From assembly GCA_031290495.1 (NCBI GenBank), contig JAITNL010000223.1:1-36571 (forward strand): a stretch of 36,571 nucleotides of DNA, in the 5' to 3' direction. Position 1 is the stretch's first letter; every line of letters begins with the position of its first letter. Below the pieces are notes generated by a model. It ran no database searches. It saw only the letters and a list, made by a program, of their open reading frames with translations, and was not told where the DNA came from. The position numbers were made by a program, and so were the translations under genes. Positions 16,322 through 24,613 of this stretch are shown in pieces. This DNA comes from Accumulibacter sp. (lineage in GTDB: Bacteria > Pseudomonadota > Gammaproteobacteria > Burkholderiales > Rhodocyclaceae).

Positions 16322-17156
16322 GCAATAAAGGTGAGGTTTCTTCGCTCAAGGCGGGAAGCAGGTCCTTGAGCGCGACGCCGCTGACGCCGAGGCGGACGGA
16401 TTCGCGGAGGAGTTGGGCGAGTTTTTGCGCGGCGGCGGCGGGTGGCGTGCCTTCGGGACGGATGTTGGAGACGCAGTTACGGTCGGCGTCGGTACAGGCG
16501 GGATTGGGGCGAAACGTGAAGTACGCGCCAAGACTGTCGGGGGCGCTCAGGCCAGGGCGTTCGCCGAGCAGCATCAAGGTGTGACGGGCGTGCAGGATGA
16601 CGCCGATTTCGTCTTGCAGTTTGACCCGTCCATAGGGGATGAGCAGGATGGGATAGAGCGTCCAACCCGCGGCGATGAGGATTTCGGCGAGCCGGGCGAC
16701 GGTTTCGGCGGCGTGGCGCGCGGCGGCCTGGGCGGAATGACCGTCGGAGACGACGATGGCGAGATCGCGTTCTCCCCATTCGGCGGCGCGGGCTTGCAGG
16801 GTTTCGCGCGAGGCGACGTCGAGTTTTCGCCCCAGATCGGGGCGCATCAGATAAGTGGAACGGTCAGCGATGGCGGTGGAGAGCCGTTGCGTGGAAAACT
16901 GGAACTGGCTGAATTGGGTTTCCAGCGCGTCAAGATCAAATCTTGCGTGGACGGCATCGCGGGCGCGGGCGTGGGCGAGGCGAAAGTCCAGCACGGAAGC
17001 GGTGCGCTGACTGCCTCCGGCGCGACCCAGCGCGATGCGGGCGAAGGTGTGGCGCTGCAGCGCGGCCCAAGGGTCGCGGGCGGGGTTTAACCCATCCTCT
17101 GCCTTCTCCTTGTCAGGGGAAGGCGTCGAGGGTAAGGACTCAGGCGGCGGGTTCAT
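16293..17156 (-). CDS. eutC: Ethanolamine ammonia-lyase small subunit
   Basis: 287 residues from the ATG at 17156 (an earlier in-frame start adds residues lying within eutB). It is the beta subunit of the adenosylcobalamin-dependent enzyme that splits ethanolamine into acetaldehyde and ammonia. Family motifs: DPWAALQRHTFARIALGRAG, DLAIVVSDGHSAQAAARHAA, LLIPYGRVKLQDEIG, then LMLLGERPGLSAPDSLGAYF and TDADRNCVSNIRPEG. Its start overlaps the end of eutB by 17 bases. A Pro/Ser-rich N-terminal extension (about 25 residues) precedes the conserved part. Confidence 0.95.
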   Translation of the reverse strand: MNPPPESLPSTPSPDKEKAEDGLNPARDPWAALQRHTFARIALGRAGGSQRTASVLDFRLAHARARDAVHARFDLDALETQFSQFQFSTQRLSTAIADRSTYLMRPDLGRKLDVASRETLQARAAEWGERDLAIVVSDGHSAQAAARHAAETVARLAEILIAAGWTLYPILLIPYGRVKLQDEIGVILHARHTLMLLGERPGLSAPDSLGAYFTFRPNPACTDADRNCVSNIRPEGTPPAAAAQKLAQLLRESVRLGVSGVALKDLLPALSEETSPLLPTRFPASID

Positions 17157-18534
17157 GGGCGAGCAGCGCGTGGGAAGAAACAGCGGGCAGCAGACGTTGG
17201 CCGTCGGCAACGATGCGCATTTTTTCGAGCCATGCCTGAAATTCCGGCGCGGGTTTGAGTCCCAACACCTGACGCAGATAGTGGCTGTCGTGAAACGAGG
17301 TGGATTGATAGCCCAGCGCGATGTCGTCCGCGCCGGGAATGCCCATGATGTAGGTGCAGCCCGCGACGCCCAGCAGGGTGAGCAGCGTATCCATGTCGTC
17401 CTGGTCGGCTTCGGCGTGGTTGGTGTAGCAGATGTCGCAGCCCATCGGCAGGCCGAGGAGCTTGCCGCAGCAATGGTCTTCGAGTCCGGCGCGGATGATT
17501 TGCTTGCCGTTGTAGAGGTACTCCGGGCCGATGAAGCCGACCACGGTGTTGACCAGCAGCGGTTCGTACAGGCGAGCGACGGCGTAGGCGCGCGCTTCGC
17601 AGGTTTGCATGTCGACGCCGTGATGGGCGTTGGCGGATAGCGCCGCGCCTTGCCCGGTCTCGAAATACATGACGTTGTCGCCCACCGTGCCGCGTTTCAG
17701 CGAACGCGCGGCGTCCCTGGCTTCCGCCAATAGTGGGAGCGTCACGCCAAAGCTGGCGTTCGCCGCTTCGGTGCCGGCAATCGACTGAAAGACCAGATCG
17801 ACCGGCGCGCCGCGTTCGATGATTTCCAGCGTGGTGGTGACATGGGCGAGCACGCAGGATTGGGTCGGAATGGCGTGGCGATGGATGAGTTCGTCGATCA
17901 GGCGCAGCAGCGTTTCCACGGCGGGAACGCTGTCGGTGGCCGGGTTGATGCCGATCACCGCGTCCCCGCAACCGTAGAGCAGGCCATCGAGCATCGAGGC
18001 GGCGATGCCCTTGACATCATCGGTGGGATGATTCGGCTGGAGGCGGACGGAGAGCCGCCCCGGTAAACCGATGGTGTCGCGGAAGGCGGTAACGACGCGG
18101 CATTTGGCGGCGACCAGAATCAGATCCTGATTGCTCATCAGCTTGGCGACGGCGGCGACCATTTCGGGCGTCAGCCCCGGCGCGAGCGCCTGGAGCGTGG
18201 CGGCGTCGGTTTCGTAGCGCAGCAGCCAGTCACGCAATGCGCCCACGGTCAGTCCGGCCACCGGCGCGAAGGCGGCACGATCATGCGTGTCGATGATGAG
18301 ACGGGTGACGGCGTCCGTTTCGTAAGGAATCAACAGGTCTTCGAGAAATTGCGCCAGCGGTACATCGGCCAGACACAGTTGCGCGGCAATGCGCTCCTCG
18401 GCGCTTTCGGCGGCCAGTCCCGCCAGCACATCGCCGTAACGCAACGGCGTCGCCCTGGCCATCAGCTCGCGCAGCGAAGCAAAGGTGTAGCGATGATTGC
18501 CGACCGGCAATGACCATTGAGAAGAAAAACGCAT
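17140..18534 (-). CDS. eutB: Ethanolamine ammonia-lyase large subunit
   Basis: 464 residues, full length for EutB, the catalytic TIM-barrel subunit binding adenosylcobalamin and substrate. Recognisable segments: RYGDVLAGLAAESAEERIAA near the N-terminus, KLMSNQDLILVAAKCRVVTA, RLQPNHPTDDVKGIAASMLD, DAVIGINPATDSVPAVETLL, FQSIAGTEAANASFGV, YFETGQGAALSANAHHGVDM, then GFIGPEYLYNGKQIIRAGLE and CDICYTNHAEADQDDMD. It starts 4 bases after the dctM stop with no clear ribosome-binding site, pointing to translation coupled to the TRAP gene. No shell genes, reactivase (eutA) or eutR are in the window, so this is a minimal, microcompartment-free system. Confidence 0.96.
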   Translation of the reverse strand: MRFSSQWSLPVGNHRYTFASLRELMARATPLRYGDVLAGLAAESAEERIAAQLCLADVPLAQFLEDLLIPYETDAVTRLIIDTHDRAAFAPVAGLTVGALRDWLLRYETDAATLQALAPGLTPEMVAAVAKLMSNQDLILVAAKCRVVTAFRDTIGLPGRLSVRLQPNHPTDDVKGIAASMLDGLLYGCGDAVIGINPATDSVPAVETLLRLIDELIHRHAIPTQSCVLAHVTTTLEIIERGAPVDLVFQSIAGTEAANASFGVTLPLLAEARDAARSLKRGTVGDNVMYFETGQGAALSANAHHGVDMQTCEARAYAVARLYEPLLVNTVVGFIGPEYLYNGKQIIRAGLEDHCCGKLLGLPMGCDICYTNHAEADQDDMDTLLTLLGVAGCTYIMGIPGADDIALGYQSTSFHDSHYLRQVLGLKPAPEFQAWLEKMRIVADGQRLLPAVSSHALLAHEPAA

Positions 18535-18538
18535 GGCG

Positions 18539-19864
18539 CTAATGCCGAAGAGAGAAATGCTCGGGCAGCCACAGCGCGATCCGCGGGAAAATCATGATCA
18601 GCACTATTGCCAACAGCATCATCAGCACAAAGGGAATGATGGAGGCGTAAATGTCGCGGATGGTGAAAGAGGGCGGCGACATGGCGCGCATCAGAAAAAG
18701 GTTATAGCCGAAGGGCGGCGTGAGATAGGCGATCTGACAAGTGACGGTGTAAAGAATGCCGAACCAGATCGGGCTGAAACCGAGCTTGATGATGATCGGA
18801 ATGTAGAGCGGCGCGACGATGACCAGCATCGCCGTATCGTCCAGAAAAATCCCCAGAATCAAAAACGACACTTGCATCAGCAGCAAAACCTGCCACGGGG
18901 ACAATCCCCATTGCTTGAGAAAAACCTGTTCGATGGCCTTGACCGCGCCGAGACCGTCGAAAACGGCGGCGAAGGCCAGCGCCGCCATCATGATCCACAT
19001 GAACATCGCGCTGGCGTTCAAGGTTTGCCGCAAGGTGCGATGCAACACGGCGCGGTTCAGGCGGCCTTTGACCAGCGCAACCAGTAGCGCCGTCAACGCG
19101 CCGATGGCCGAGCTTTCGACCAGGCTGGCGTAGCCCATGAAAAAGGAGCCAATGACCAACACCATCATGATTACCGGCAAAACGCCCGCGCCGAGCACGC
19201 GGAATTTTTCCGCCCGCGTGTATTGCCGCTCCGAGGCGGGCAGCGCCGGGCCAAGTTCGGGTTGTAAATGACAGCGCACGACGATGTAGATCAGGAACAT
19301 CGCCGCCAGCAACAGCCCCGGCCCGATGCCCGCGAGCCACAGCGGGCCGATGGGCTGGCGCGCGATGATGCCGTAGAGCACCAGCACGACGCTGGGCGGC
19401 GTCAGAATGCCGAGCGAACTGCCCGCCTGGATGATGCCGCTGATCATCCGTTTGTCGTAATTGCGCTTGACCAGCTCCGGCAGCGCCACGCTGCACCCGA
19501 TCGCCATGCCCGCGACGCTCAGGCCGTTCAGGCAGGAGACCATCACCATCAAAAACATCGTGCCGATCGCCAGCCCGCCGCGCAAACCGCCCATCCAGAC
19601 GTGCAGCATGTGGTACAGATCGTTGGCGACGCCGGATTCCGACAGCATGTAGCCCATGAAAATGAACATCGGCAAGGTCAGCATCGGATACCAGTTGAAC
19701 AGCTTGATCGCCGCGTTGAAGCCCATCTCCGAACCGCCCGGCCCCCACAGCCAGAGAGCGCAGGCAACGCCGACGAAGCCCATGATGCCGAATACCCGCT
19801 GCCCCGTCGCCATCAGCAGCATCAGCGACGAGAACATCAGGATGATGACGAAGGTGTAATCCAC
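18539..19864 (-). CDS. dctM: TRAP transporter large membrane subunit
   Basis: 441 residues, hydrophobic throughout (about 11-12 helices), a DctM/SiaM-type subunit that moves solute with sodium or protons. Family segments: LTLPMFIFMGYMLSESGVAN, CSVALPELVKRNYDKRMISG, IQAGSSLGILTPPSVVLVLY, GILTPPS, ILGIFLDDTAMLVIVAPLY and QIAYLTPPFGYNLFLMRAM. The start is GTG at 19864 with GGAG six bases upstream. It is separated from dctQ by 315 bases of palindromic repeats, but abuts eutB by 4 bases. The set with DctP and DctQ is complete. Substrate unknown; an amino alcohol is suggested by the eutBC linkage. Confidence 0.93.
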   Translation of the reverse strand: MDYTFVIILMFSSLMLLMATGQRVFGIMGFVGVACALWLWGPGGSEMGFNAAIKLFNWYPMLTLPMFIFMGYMLSESGVANDLYHMLHVWMGGLRGGLAIGTMFLMVMVSCLNGLSVAGMAIGCSVALPELVKRNYDKRMISGIIQAGSSLGILTPPSVVLVLYGIIARQPIGPLWLAGIGPGLLLAAMFLIYIVVRCHLQPELGPALPASERQYTRAEKFRVLGAGVLPVIMMVLVIGSFFMGYASLVESSAIGALTALLVALVKGRLNRAVLHRTLRQTLNASAMFMWIMMAALAFAAVFDGLGAVKAIEQVFLKQWGLSPWQVLLLMQVSFLILGIFLDDTAMLVIVAPLYIPIIIKLGFSPIWFGILYTVTCQIAYLTPPFGYNLFLMRAMSPPSFTIRDIYASIIPFVLMMLLAIVLIMIFPRIALWLPEHFSLRH

Positions 19865-19949
19865 TCAATCTCCGGCGTGGGATTTGGGGGTAGGCCGATT
19901 CTCTGACGTCATTTCCGCGCAAGCGAATCAACAGAGGGTGCTTGAAGAA

Positions 19950-19977
19950 CTGGACTCCTGCTTTCGCAAGAATGACG
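19950..19977. repeat. Dispersed intergenic repeat unit (tail AGAATGACG)
   Basis: The unit CTGGACTCCTGCTTTCGCAA-GAATGACG at 19950-19977 resembles a short repeat common in bacterial intergenic DNA (CTGGATTCCTGCTTTCGCAG-type). One copy is present in this window; genome-wide multiplicity is assumed. Confidence 0.45.
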
Positions 19978-20035
19978 AAGTAAAGGAAATTTGCCTGGAA
20001 CTTTGCGAAGACTCAAGCGTAAGCGCGCCCCGCCC

Positions 20036-20119
20036 CTGGGAGAGCGAGGCACCCGCCTCGCCATGCAGCGGTAGAAGACCATGGGCCGTTGGCGGGGCGG
20101 GCGCCCCGCCCTCCCCCAG
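20036..20119. repeat. Large imperfect GC palindrome (REP/BIME-like)
   Basis: The left arm at 20036-20062 (CTGGGAGAGCGAGGCACCCG...) and right arm at 20091-20119 (...GCCCCGCCCTCCCCCAG) are imperfect inverse copies around a 28-base centre. Inverted units with the consensus CTGGGAG-GCGGGC-CCCGCC are frequent extragenic palindromes in GC-rich proteobacteria. In mRNA this would form a strong hairpin between dctQ and dctM, able to attenuate expression or protect the upstream message. Confidence 0.6.
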
Positions 20120-20179
20120 AGACATCGAGAAATATCCAGGATAGTTATGGGAGATACCATGCACGAGTCTCATTACTCA

Positions 20180-20779
20180 TCAGGCATTCATTGGCTCTTG
20201 CAACAAATCCGCTGGCAATTCCAGCCGCGCGAAAGACGGCTCGACGGCGGGACGAACGTCCAAGTCAAGACCGCGAATTTTCGCCAGATCCTTGAGTAAT
20301 TCCGCCAACGTCTGCAAGAGCATCAACAACATGCCGGTGGTCATGACGATCTTGATCGGCGCCATGTACGGTCCCCAGACCGAATGATTGCGTTGACCGT
20401 ATTCCAGTGCGTACCAAGAACCCTGAAAGCCACCGAATACCAATAAGCCCAGATAGAAGATGACGAAAAGAATCGTCACCGAATCGACCATCGCCCGCCG
20501 CCGGGGACTCCAGCGTTCATAGATGAAATCCATGCGCACATGCGCGCCCTGCTGCATGCTGTAACCCGCGCCCAGAAGGTAATACGCCGCCATGGTGAAC
20601 TGCGCCATTTCCATGACCCAGATCGAAGGCGAACCCAATAGATTGCTGCTCACCACCGAATAGACCAGAATCGCCAGCATGACCAGCAACAGATACATCG
20701 CCACGCCGCCCACCACGCGATTGATCGCCGCCATGCCCCGCACATATTTTCCGGACACGATCAGGATTGAATTGAACAT
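20180..20779 (-). CDS. dctQ: TRAP transporter small membrane subunit
   Basis: 199 residues from the ATG at 20779, preceded by AAGGAG at a normal distance (an upstream in-frame start is not supported). Four predicted helices: GGVAMYLLLVMLAILVYSVV, a segment around MEMAQFTMAAYYLLGAGYSM, MVDSVTILFVIFYLGLLVFG, and IKIVMTTGMLLMLLQTLAEL. The pattern AAYYLLGAGYSMQQGAHVRM followed by D resembles the DctQ family helix-2/loop motif (family form LG-a-y-l---HVRvD). It pairs with DctM. The C-terminal tail of about 30 residues is cytosolic and acidic. Confidence 0.9.
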   Translation of the reverse strand: MFNSILIVSGKYVRGMAAINRVVGGVAMYLLLVMLAILVYSVVSSNLLGSPSIWVMEMAQFTMAAYYLLGAGYSMQQGAHVRMDFIYERWSPRRRAMVDSVTILFVIFYLGLLVFGGFQGSWYALEYGQRNHSVWGPYMAPIKIVMTTGMLLMLLQTLAELLKDLAKIRGLDLDVRPAVEPSFARLELPADLLQEPMNA

Positions 20780-20829
20780 TGCAAGACTCCTTGAAAAATA
20801 AGGCTGGATCGATAGCGAATCAGTAACCA

Positions 20830-21990
20830 TCAGTAACGATAGGGCTTGCCCGCCTTCTGCATCATGGCGTTGTAATCGCGGAAGATTTGCACCACCTGCG
20901 CGGCGCGGGGCGAAGTTTTGGCGATTTCGTCCCAGAACTTCACCGCCTCAATCTCGACCGTCGCCCATTCGTCATCCGGGATCGAGGTCAATTTCAGCTT
21001 CGTGCCTTCGGTGCGCAGTTTCGCCTCGCCGCCCCAGTACCAGTATTGGCGGTAATAATGCGAACTGTCCATGCACAACCGGAACAGCGTTTGCAGATGT
21101 TCCGGCACGGCGTCCCAGGCTTTCGTGTTGGCAAAGAAAGAACCGATCCACGCGCCGGAAATATTGTTGGTCAGGAAATAATCCGTGCCATCCGCCCAGC
21201 CCACCGTGTAATCCTCGGTGATGCCCGACCACGCCACGCCGTCGAGTTCGCCCGTGCGCAGCGCCATCTCGATGTCTTCCCACGGCAACGTTACCGGCAC
21301 AACGCCGAAACGCGACAGAAAACGCCCGGCGGTCGGGAAGGTAAACACCTTCTTGCCCTTTAGATCCGCCAGACTGTTGATCGGCGTTTTCGTCGCGAAG
21401 TGGCACGGATCCCACGCCCCGGCGCTCAGCCAGGTCACGTCCTTGATTTCCCCGTAGGATTCCGCCCAGATTTTATCCAGCCCGAATTGTGAAAAGAGCG
21501 TCGGCACATCCAGGCTGTAGCGCGTCGCAAACGGGAAATAACCGCCGAATACCGCGACATCCGCGGGCGAGGCGATGGAATCGTCATCGCTCTGCACCGC
21601 GTCGATCGTGCCGCTCTGCATGGCGCGGAAAAGTTCGCCCGTCGGCACCAGTTGATCGGCATAAAAGAGTTCGATCACCATGTCCCCGTTCGCCGCCTTG
21701 TTGAAAGCGTCGATGGCCGGTTTGATCACATGCGCGCCGAGCGCCGCTCCCGCATAAGTCTGCAAACGCCATTTGATCGGCGTTTTCTTCGGCGTCACCA
21801 CGGCGGGTGCGGCAGGCGCGGCGGGTGCACTGGGCGCGGGTTCCTCGGCTTTCGAGCATCCCACCAGCGCTCCCGCCAAAGTGGGCACAGCCACCGCCGC
21901 CGCCAGACTCGCCGTCTGCAAAAATTTCCGGCGCTCCCGCGCTCCGGTTTCAACAGGGGTTTCAGCGGAAAGTTTTAATTGTTTGTTCAT
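20830..21990 (-). CDS. dctP: TRAP transporter solute-binding protein, Tat-type lipoprotein-like
   Basis: 386 residues, DctP family. Start ATG at 21990 with AAGGAG upstream. The N-terminus carries a twin-arginine-type signal (RERRKFLQTASLAAAVAVP) ending in LVGC, a plausible lipobox with Cys at about residue 45, then a Pro/Ala-rich linker, so the protein may be a Tat-exported membrane-anchored binder. The mature domain includes WRLQTYAGAALGAHVIKPAI, MVIELFYADQLVPTGELFRA, then GTIDAVQSDDDSI, DLKGKKVFTFPTAGRFLSRF and WEDIEMALRTGELDGVAWSG. It resembles the branch annotated for 2-oxo acid/mannitol-like ligands, but the ligand is not predictable. Confidence 0.92.
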   Translation of the reverse strand: MNKQLKLSAETPVETGARERRKFLQTASLAAAVAVPTLAGALVGCSKAEEPAPSAPAAPAAPAVVTPKKTPIKWRLQTYAGAALGAHVIKPAIDAFNKAANGDMVIELFYADQLVPTGELFRAMQSGTIDAVQSDDDSIASPADVAVFGGYFPFATRYSLDVPTLFSQFGLDKIWAESYGEIKDVTWLSAGAWDPCHFATKTPINSLADLKGKKVFTFPTAGRFLSRFGVVPVTLPWEDIEMALRTGELDGVAWSGITEDYTVGWADGTDYFLTNNISGAWIGSFFANTKAWDAVPEHLQTLFRLCMDSSHYYRQYWYWGGEAKLRTEGTKLKLTSIPDDEWATVEIEAVKFWDEIAKTSPRAAQVVQIFRDYNAMMQKAGKPYRY

Positions 21991-22175
21991 GGCGGACTCC
22001 TTTTCGATAAGTTTGAAACGATTCGGAAAGGGTTAAGCAATAAACGCGCCATGGCAAAATGAGCCGATAAGTATATGAAAAACAGGGAAAAATTCTGACA
22101 GGTAAGCGCTGGCATCCCTTAAATGGTGCGCAAACAGGGATATGCCGCTCTCTTATAGGGCGCTGGAATTTGGCA

Positions 22176-23045
22176 TTACGCCAGCGCGGAGCGCATTTCG
22201 GAAGCCCCGGCTTCGATCTCTGGCAGTATCTCTGAATATTTTTCGCGGAAAAAATTGACTTCCTCTTCCTGGGATTCGGAATCCAGACGCAGCCACACGC
22301 AGCACCCACCGGCCAGGATGTTGGCGACATAGACGACATCGGCCAGCGTTTTTGGCTCATCCGGAACGGCACGCGGATGATCGTGATCGGCGGACGCTTG
22401 CGCAATTTCATGCGGCAAGCCCAGTGTTTCGAGCAGCGTCACGCCAATCGCCTCGTGCCACTGGGCAATGAGATGTTTGAGAGTATCGGGGCGCTCGCGC
22501 AGTTCGGAATACTGCGCTGACCGATACAACATGTAAAAAGCGCCCAAGTCATGCACCAGACCGGCCAACAGCGCCTCTTCGGAGCGGAGCCGGGTATGCG
22601 TATGCGCCAGCACGCGCGCCGCCGCCGCGCTGTAAACAGAGTGTTCCCAAAGACTTTGCGCAAACTTGGCAAAGGCAACCATCGACTTGGCGTGAAGGAT
22701 CTCGCCCATGGCCACCGACATCGCCGTGGTACGCACGATGTTCAGCCCCAGCCGGTTGACCGCCGACGGCAGATCGCGAACCGTCTGCCCATGGGCGGCG
22801 TAGGCCGCCGAATTGGCGATGCGCATCAGTTTGACGGCCACCAGCGGTTCGAGCTGGACGATTTGCGCGATATGCGCGAGGGCGATGTCCGGGTTCTGCA
22901 ATTCCTTGCGCAAACGCAAGATGGCATCAAAACATGTCGGGAAAAGCACCTCGCCGGTCAGTTCGCGGGCGATGTCCGCCAACATGCCGAAGCGTTGCGC
23001 CGCTAGCGCCTCGCCGACCTTGTCATTTTCCGTGCGTTCGTTCAT
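22176..23045 (-). CDS. HDOD-domain signalling protein
   Basis: 289 residues from the ATG at 23045 (an upstream TTG adds 11 residues). The HDOD domain spans most of the protein: LTGEVLFPTCFDAILRLRKE, IAQIVQLEPLVAVKLMRIAN, SAVNRLGLNIVRTTAMSVAM, then ALLAGLVHDLGAFYMLYRSA and EIAQASADHDHPRA. HDOD proteins are non-enzymatic relatives of HD-GYP domains, usually taking part in stress or c-di-GMP-linked signalling. HDLG and HDHP are present but the full HD phosphohydrolase metal set is not evident. It stands alone and is transcribed leftward, with no clear terminator (a GCGCTGG/CCAGCGC stem at 22160-22187 lacks a T run). Confidence 0.85.
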   Translation of the reverse strand: MNERTENDKVGEALAAQRFGMLADIARELTGEVLFPTCFDAILRLRKELQNPDIALAHIAQIVQLEPLVAVKLMRIANSAAYAAHGQTVRDLPSAVNRLGLNIVRTTAMSVAMGEILHAKSMVAFAKFAQSLWEHSVYSAAAARVLAHTHTRLRSEEALLAGLVHDLGAFYMLYRSAQYSELRERPDTLKHLIAQWHEAIGVTLLETLGLPHEIAQASADHDHPRAVPDEPKTLADVVYVANILAGGCCVWLRLDSESQEEEVNFFREKYSEILPEIEAGASEMRSALA

Positions 23046-23160
23046 GGTTTCCAGGTAACGATGCTGTAAAGGTGTCAATCATATCAGCCCGATAGCAAAA
23101 AAAACACGGAACAGAGAAACCGTAGTGGAGGCGATCATCTGAAATTTTGGACGGTTCGCC

Positions 23161-23211
23161 GCCCTCTGCCAACAGCTTACTGGCTGCGCCCTCCAACCGT
23201 TGGCAGAGGGC
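23161..23211. repeat. Perfect 13-bp inverted repeat in the HDOD/DUF883 intergenic region
   Basis: GCCCTCTGCCAAC (23161-23173) and GTTGGCAGAGGGC (23199-23211) are exact complements around 25 bases. It lies in the divergent 300-base gap between the HDOD gene and the DUF883 gene, where no gene is seen. It could be an extragenic palindrome; it has no T run and is not placed like a terminator. Confidence 0.55.
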
Positions 23212-23344
23212 ACACAAAAGCGGACAAGTCTAAAAACTCGTGACACTCGTGGCACAAATCATTGATTCTCGCCCTCAAATTGGATACCCTGAACACGTTT
23301 TTTGATCTCCATCGTCTCAACCCGTCAAAACAAAGAGGTGTGTC

Positions 23345-23659
23345 ATGTCCGAAGTAACTGATTTTCCCAATAACAGCAAACTGGTTTCCGATATGAAGGC
23401 CGTGGTGTCGGATGCCGAAGAAATCCTGCGCGCGACGACTGGCGTCGCGGGAGACAGAATCGGCGAGTTGCGCGAAAGTATCGCCGAACGTCTGCGCGAC
23501 GCCAAGGCGCGCCTCGCGGACGCCGAGGAAACGCTGGTTGACCGCACCCGTGCGGCGGCGCACGCGACCAACGATTATGTCAACGAAAATCCGTGGCGGG
23601 CCGTCGGTATCGCGGTCGGCATCGGATTGTTGCTCGGCGTCGTCATCGGTCGTCGTTAA
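23345..23659 (+). CDS. DUF883 (ElaB/YqjD-type) membrane-anchored stress protein
   Basis: 104 residues, start ATG with AGAGGTG upstream. Amphipathic helices at about residues 10-75 (KLVSDMKAVVSDAEEILRAT, then ELRESIAERLRDAKARLADA) are followed by the family C-terminus VNENPWRAVGIAVGIGLLLG and VVIGRR, a single tail-anchoring helix. Family members (ElaB, YqjD) sit in the inner membrane, and YqjD binds ribosomes in stationary phase; whether this one does is unknown. It opens an operon with the next two genes, as in E. coli yqjD-yqjE-yqjK. Confidence 0.9.
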   Translation: MSEVTDFPNNSKLVSDMKAVVSDAEEILRATTGVAGDRIGELRESIAERLRDAKARLADAEETLVDRTRAAAHATNDYVNENPWRAVGIAVGIGLLLGVVIGRR

Positions 23660-23671
23660 GCGGTTGCGGGC

Positions 23672-24079
23672 ATGGGAGAAACCGAAAGCGGCGTGTCGAA
23701 CGGCGTGTTCTCGGCGCTGAGAAACATCGCCGCCACCTTGCTGGCGAGCGGTAAAACACGGCTGGAACTTTTCTCCAACGAAATCGAGGTCGAGAAGCTG
23801 CGCGTCGCCGGATTGTTGCTTACGGCGTTCGCCCTGGCGTTTTTTCTCGGCGTCGGCGTCATTCTGGCCGTCGTTTTACTGGCGGTGCTGTTCTGGGAAC
23901 AGCGGCTGGCGGTGTTGGCGGTCAGCGCGCTGGTATTTCTTGGAATCGGCGTTGTCTTTCTGCTTCGTTTCAAACGGGATCTGCGTCGCCCGGAGCGGGT
24001 TTTTTCCGCCAGTGTCGCCGAATTGGAACACGATCTGCGTCAGTTGAAGGCGAGGGCAGGCCATGAGCCGCCGGTTTAA
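23672..24079 (+). CDS. Phage-holin-like membrane protein (YqjE family)
   Basis: 135 residues. A short amphipathic N-terminus (ALRNIAATLLASGKTRLELF, then SNEIEVEK) leads to two long hydrophobic helices (AGLLLTAFALAFFLGVGVIL and LAVLAVSALVFLGIGVVFLL), the layout of the YqjE/holin 3-6 family. Despite the family name there is no phage context. It starts 12 bases after the DUF883 gene and overlaps the next gene by 17 bases, so it is part of the same stress-type operon. Confidence 0.88.
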   Translation: MGETESGVSNGVFSALRNIAATLLASGKTRLELFSNEIEVEKLRVAGLLLTAFALAFFLGVGVILAVVLLAVLFWEQRLAVLAVSALVFLGIGVVFLLRFKRDLRRPERVFSASVAELEHDLRQLKARAGHEPPV

Positions 24080-24383
24080 CGATCTGCTCCTGCGGCAAGG
24101 CCGTTTGATCGAGCGTCTGGCCGGGCAGCGCGCGGCCTTGCGCCGGGATTTCAAGCCTGTCGCGCGGGCCTTGGGCAGGATCGATTCCGCCGTTATCGGT
24201 CTCCGTTCCGGCGCCGACTATCTCAACCACCACGCGCTGGCGGCCTCGGCGGTCGTGGGCTTTTTTCTGATTTTCAAGGGGCGGACGACCTTGCGCTGGG
24301 CCAGGCGGACATTTTTGCTGTGGCAATCGTGGCGCGTCGCGCAAAACGCCATTTTCAATCCGGGTGGCCGTGTTCGTTCGTGA
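24063..24383 (+). CDS. YqjK-like protein
   Basis: 106 residues, basic. The pattern RFNDLLLRQGRLIERLAGQR (an amphipathic helix) followed by RALGRIDSAVIGLRSGADYL and the hydrophobic segment HHALAASAVVGFFLIFKG resembles the YqjK family. It overlaps the YqjE-like gene by 17 bases and is the last gene of the operon. The 230 bases after it, up to moxR, hold an 8-bp inverted pair (CGGTCATG 24555-24562 / CATGACCG 24591-24598) and no recognised gene. Confidence 0.75.
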   Translation: MSRRFNDLLLRQGRLIERLAGQRAALRRDFKPVARALGRIDSAVIGLRSGADYLNHHALAASAVVGFFLIFKGRTTLRWARRTFLLWQSWRVAQNAIFNPGGRVRS

Positions 24384-24613
24384 ATTGCCCGAAAGCCAAA
24401 AATGAGGTCACGGAAAAAGACAAGAAATTTGTCGCGCGCATGGTGACTTTCCAAAAACGTCAAACGCGCGATCTCCGCGCTGATGTATTGCGTATGCGCG
24501 GCCCTGATGCCATTGCTGATGAAACGTCGCGATAACGGAAACCGGATGGCTGGGCGGTCATGTTCATTGGTGTTTCTTACTCTTGTGATCCATGACCGTG
24601 TCATTCTTGCAAT

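Larger units (their letters stand above)
19865..20179. other. Gene-free stretch splitting the TRAP genes
   Basis: Between dctM and dctQ, genes that normally abut, there are 315 bases with no credible gene. They contain a 28-base CTGGACTCCTGCTTTCGCAA-type unit and a large GC palindrome, both described separately. A secondary promoter for dctM-eutBC could lie here, but I could not identify one. Confidence 0.6.

Noticed and set aside
22160-22187. Terminator for the HDOD gene
   Set aside because: A 7-bp stem is present but starts inside the coding end and no T run follows.
24320-24535. Small ORF after yqjK (Lys/Arg-rich 71 residues)
   Set aside because: It starts inside yqjK, has no RBS and no recognised similarity; the late part looks hydrophilic enough to be coding, but evidence is too thin.
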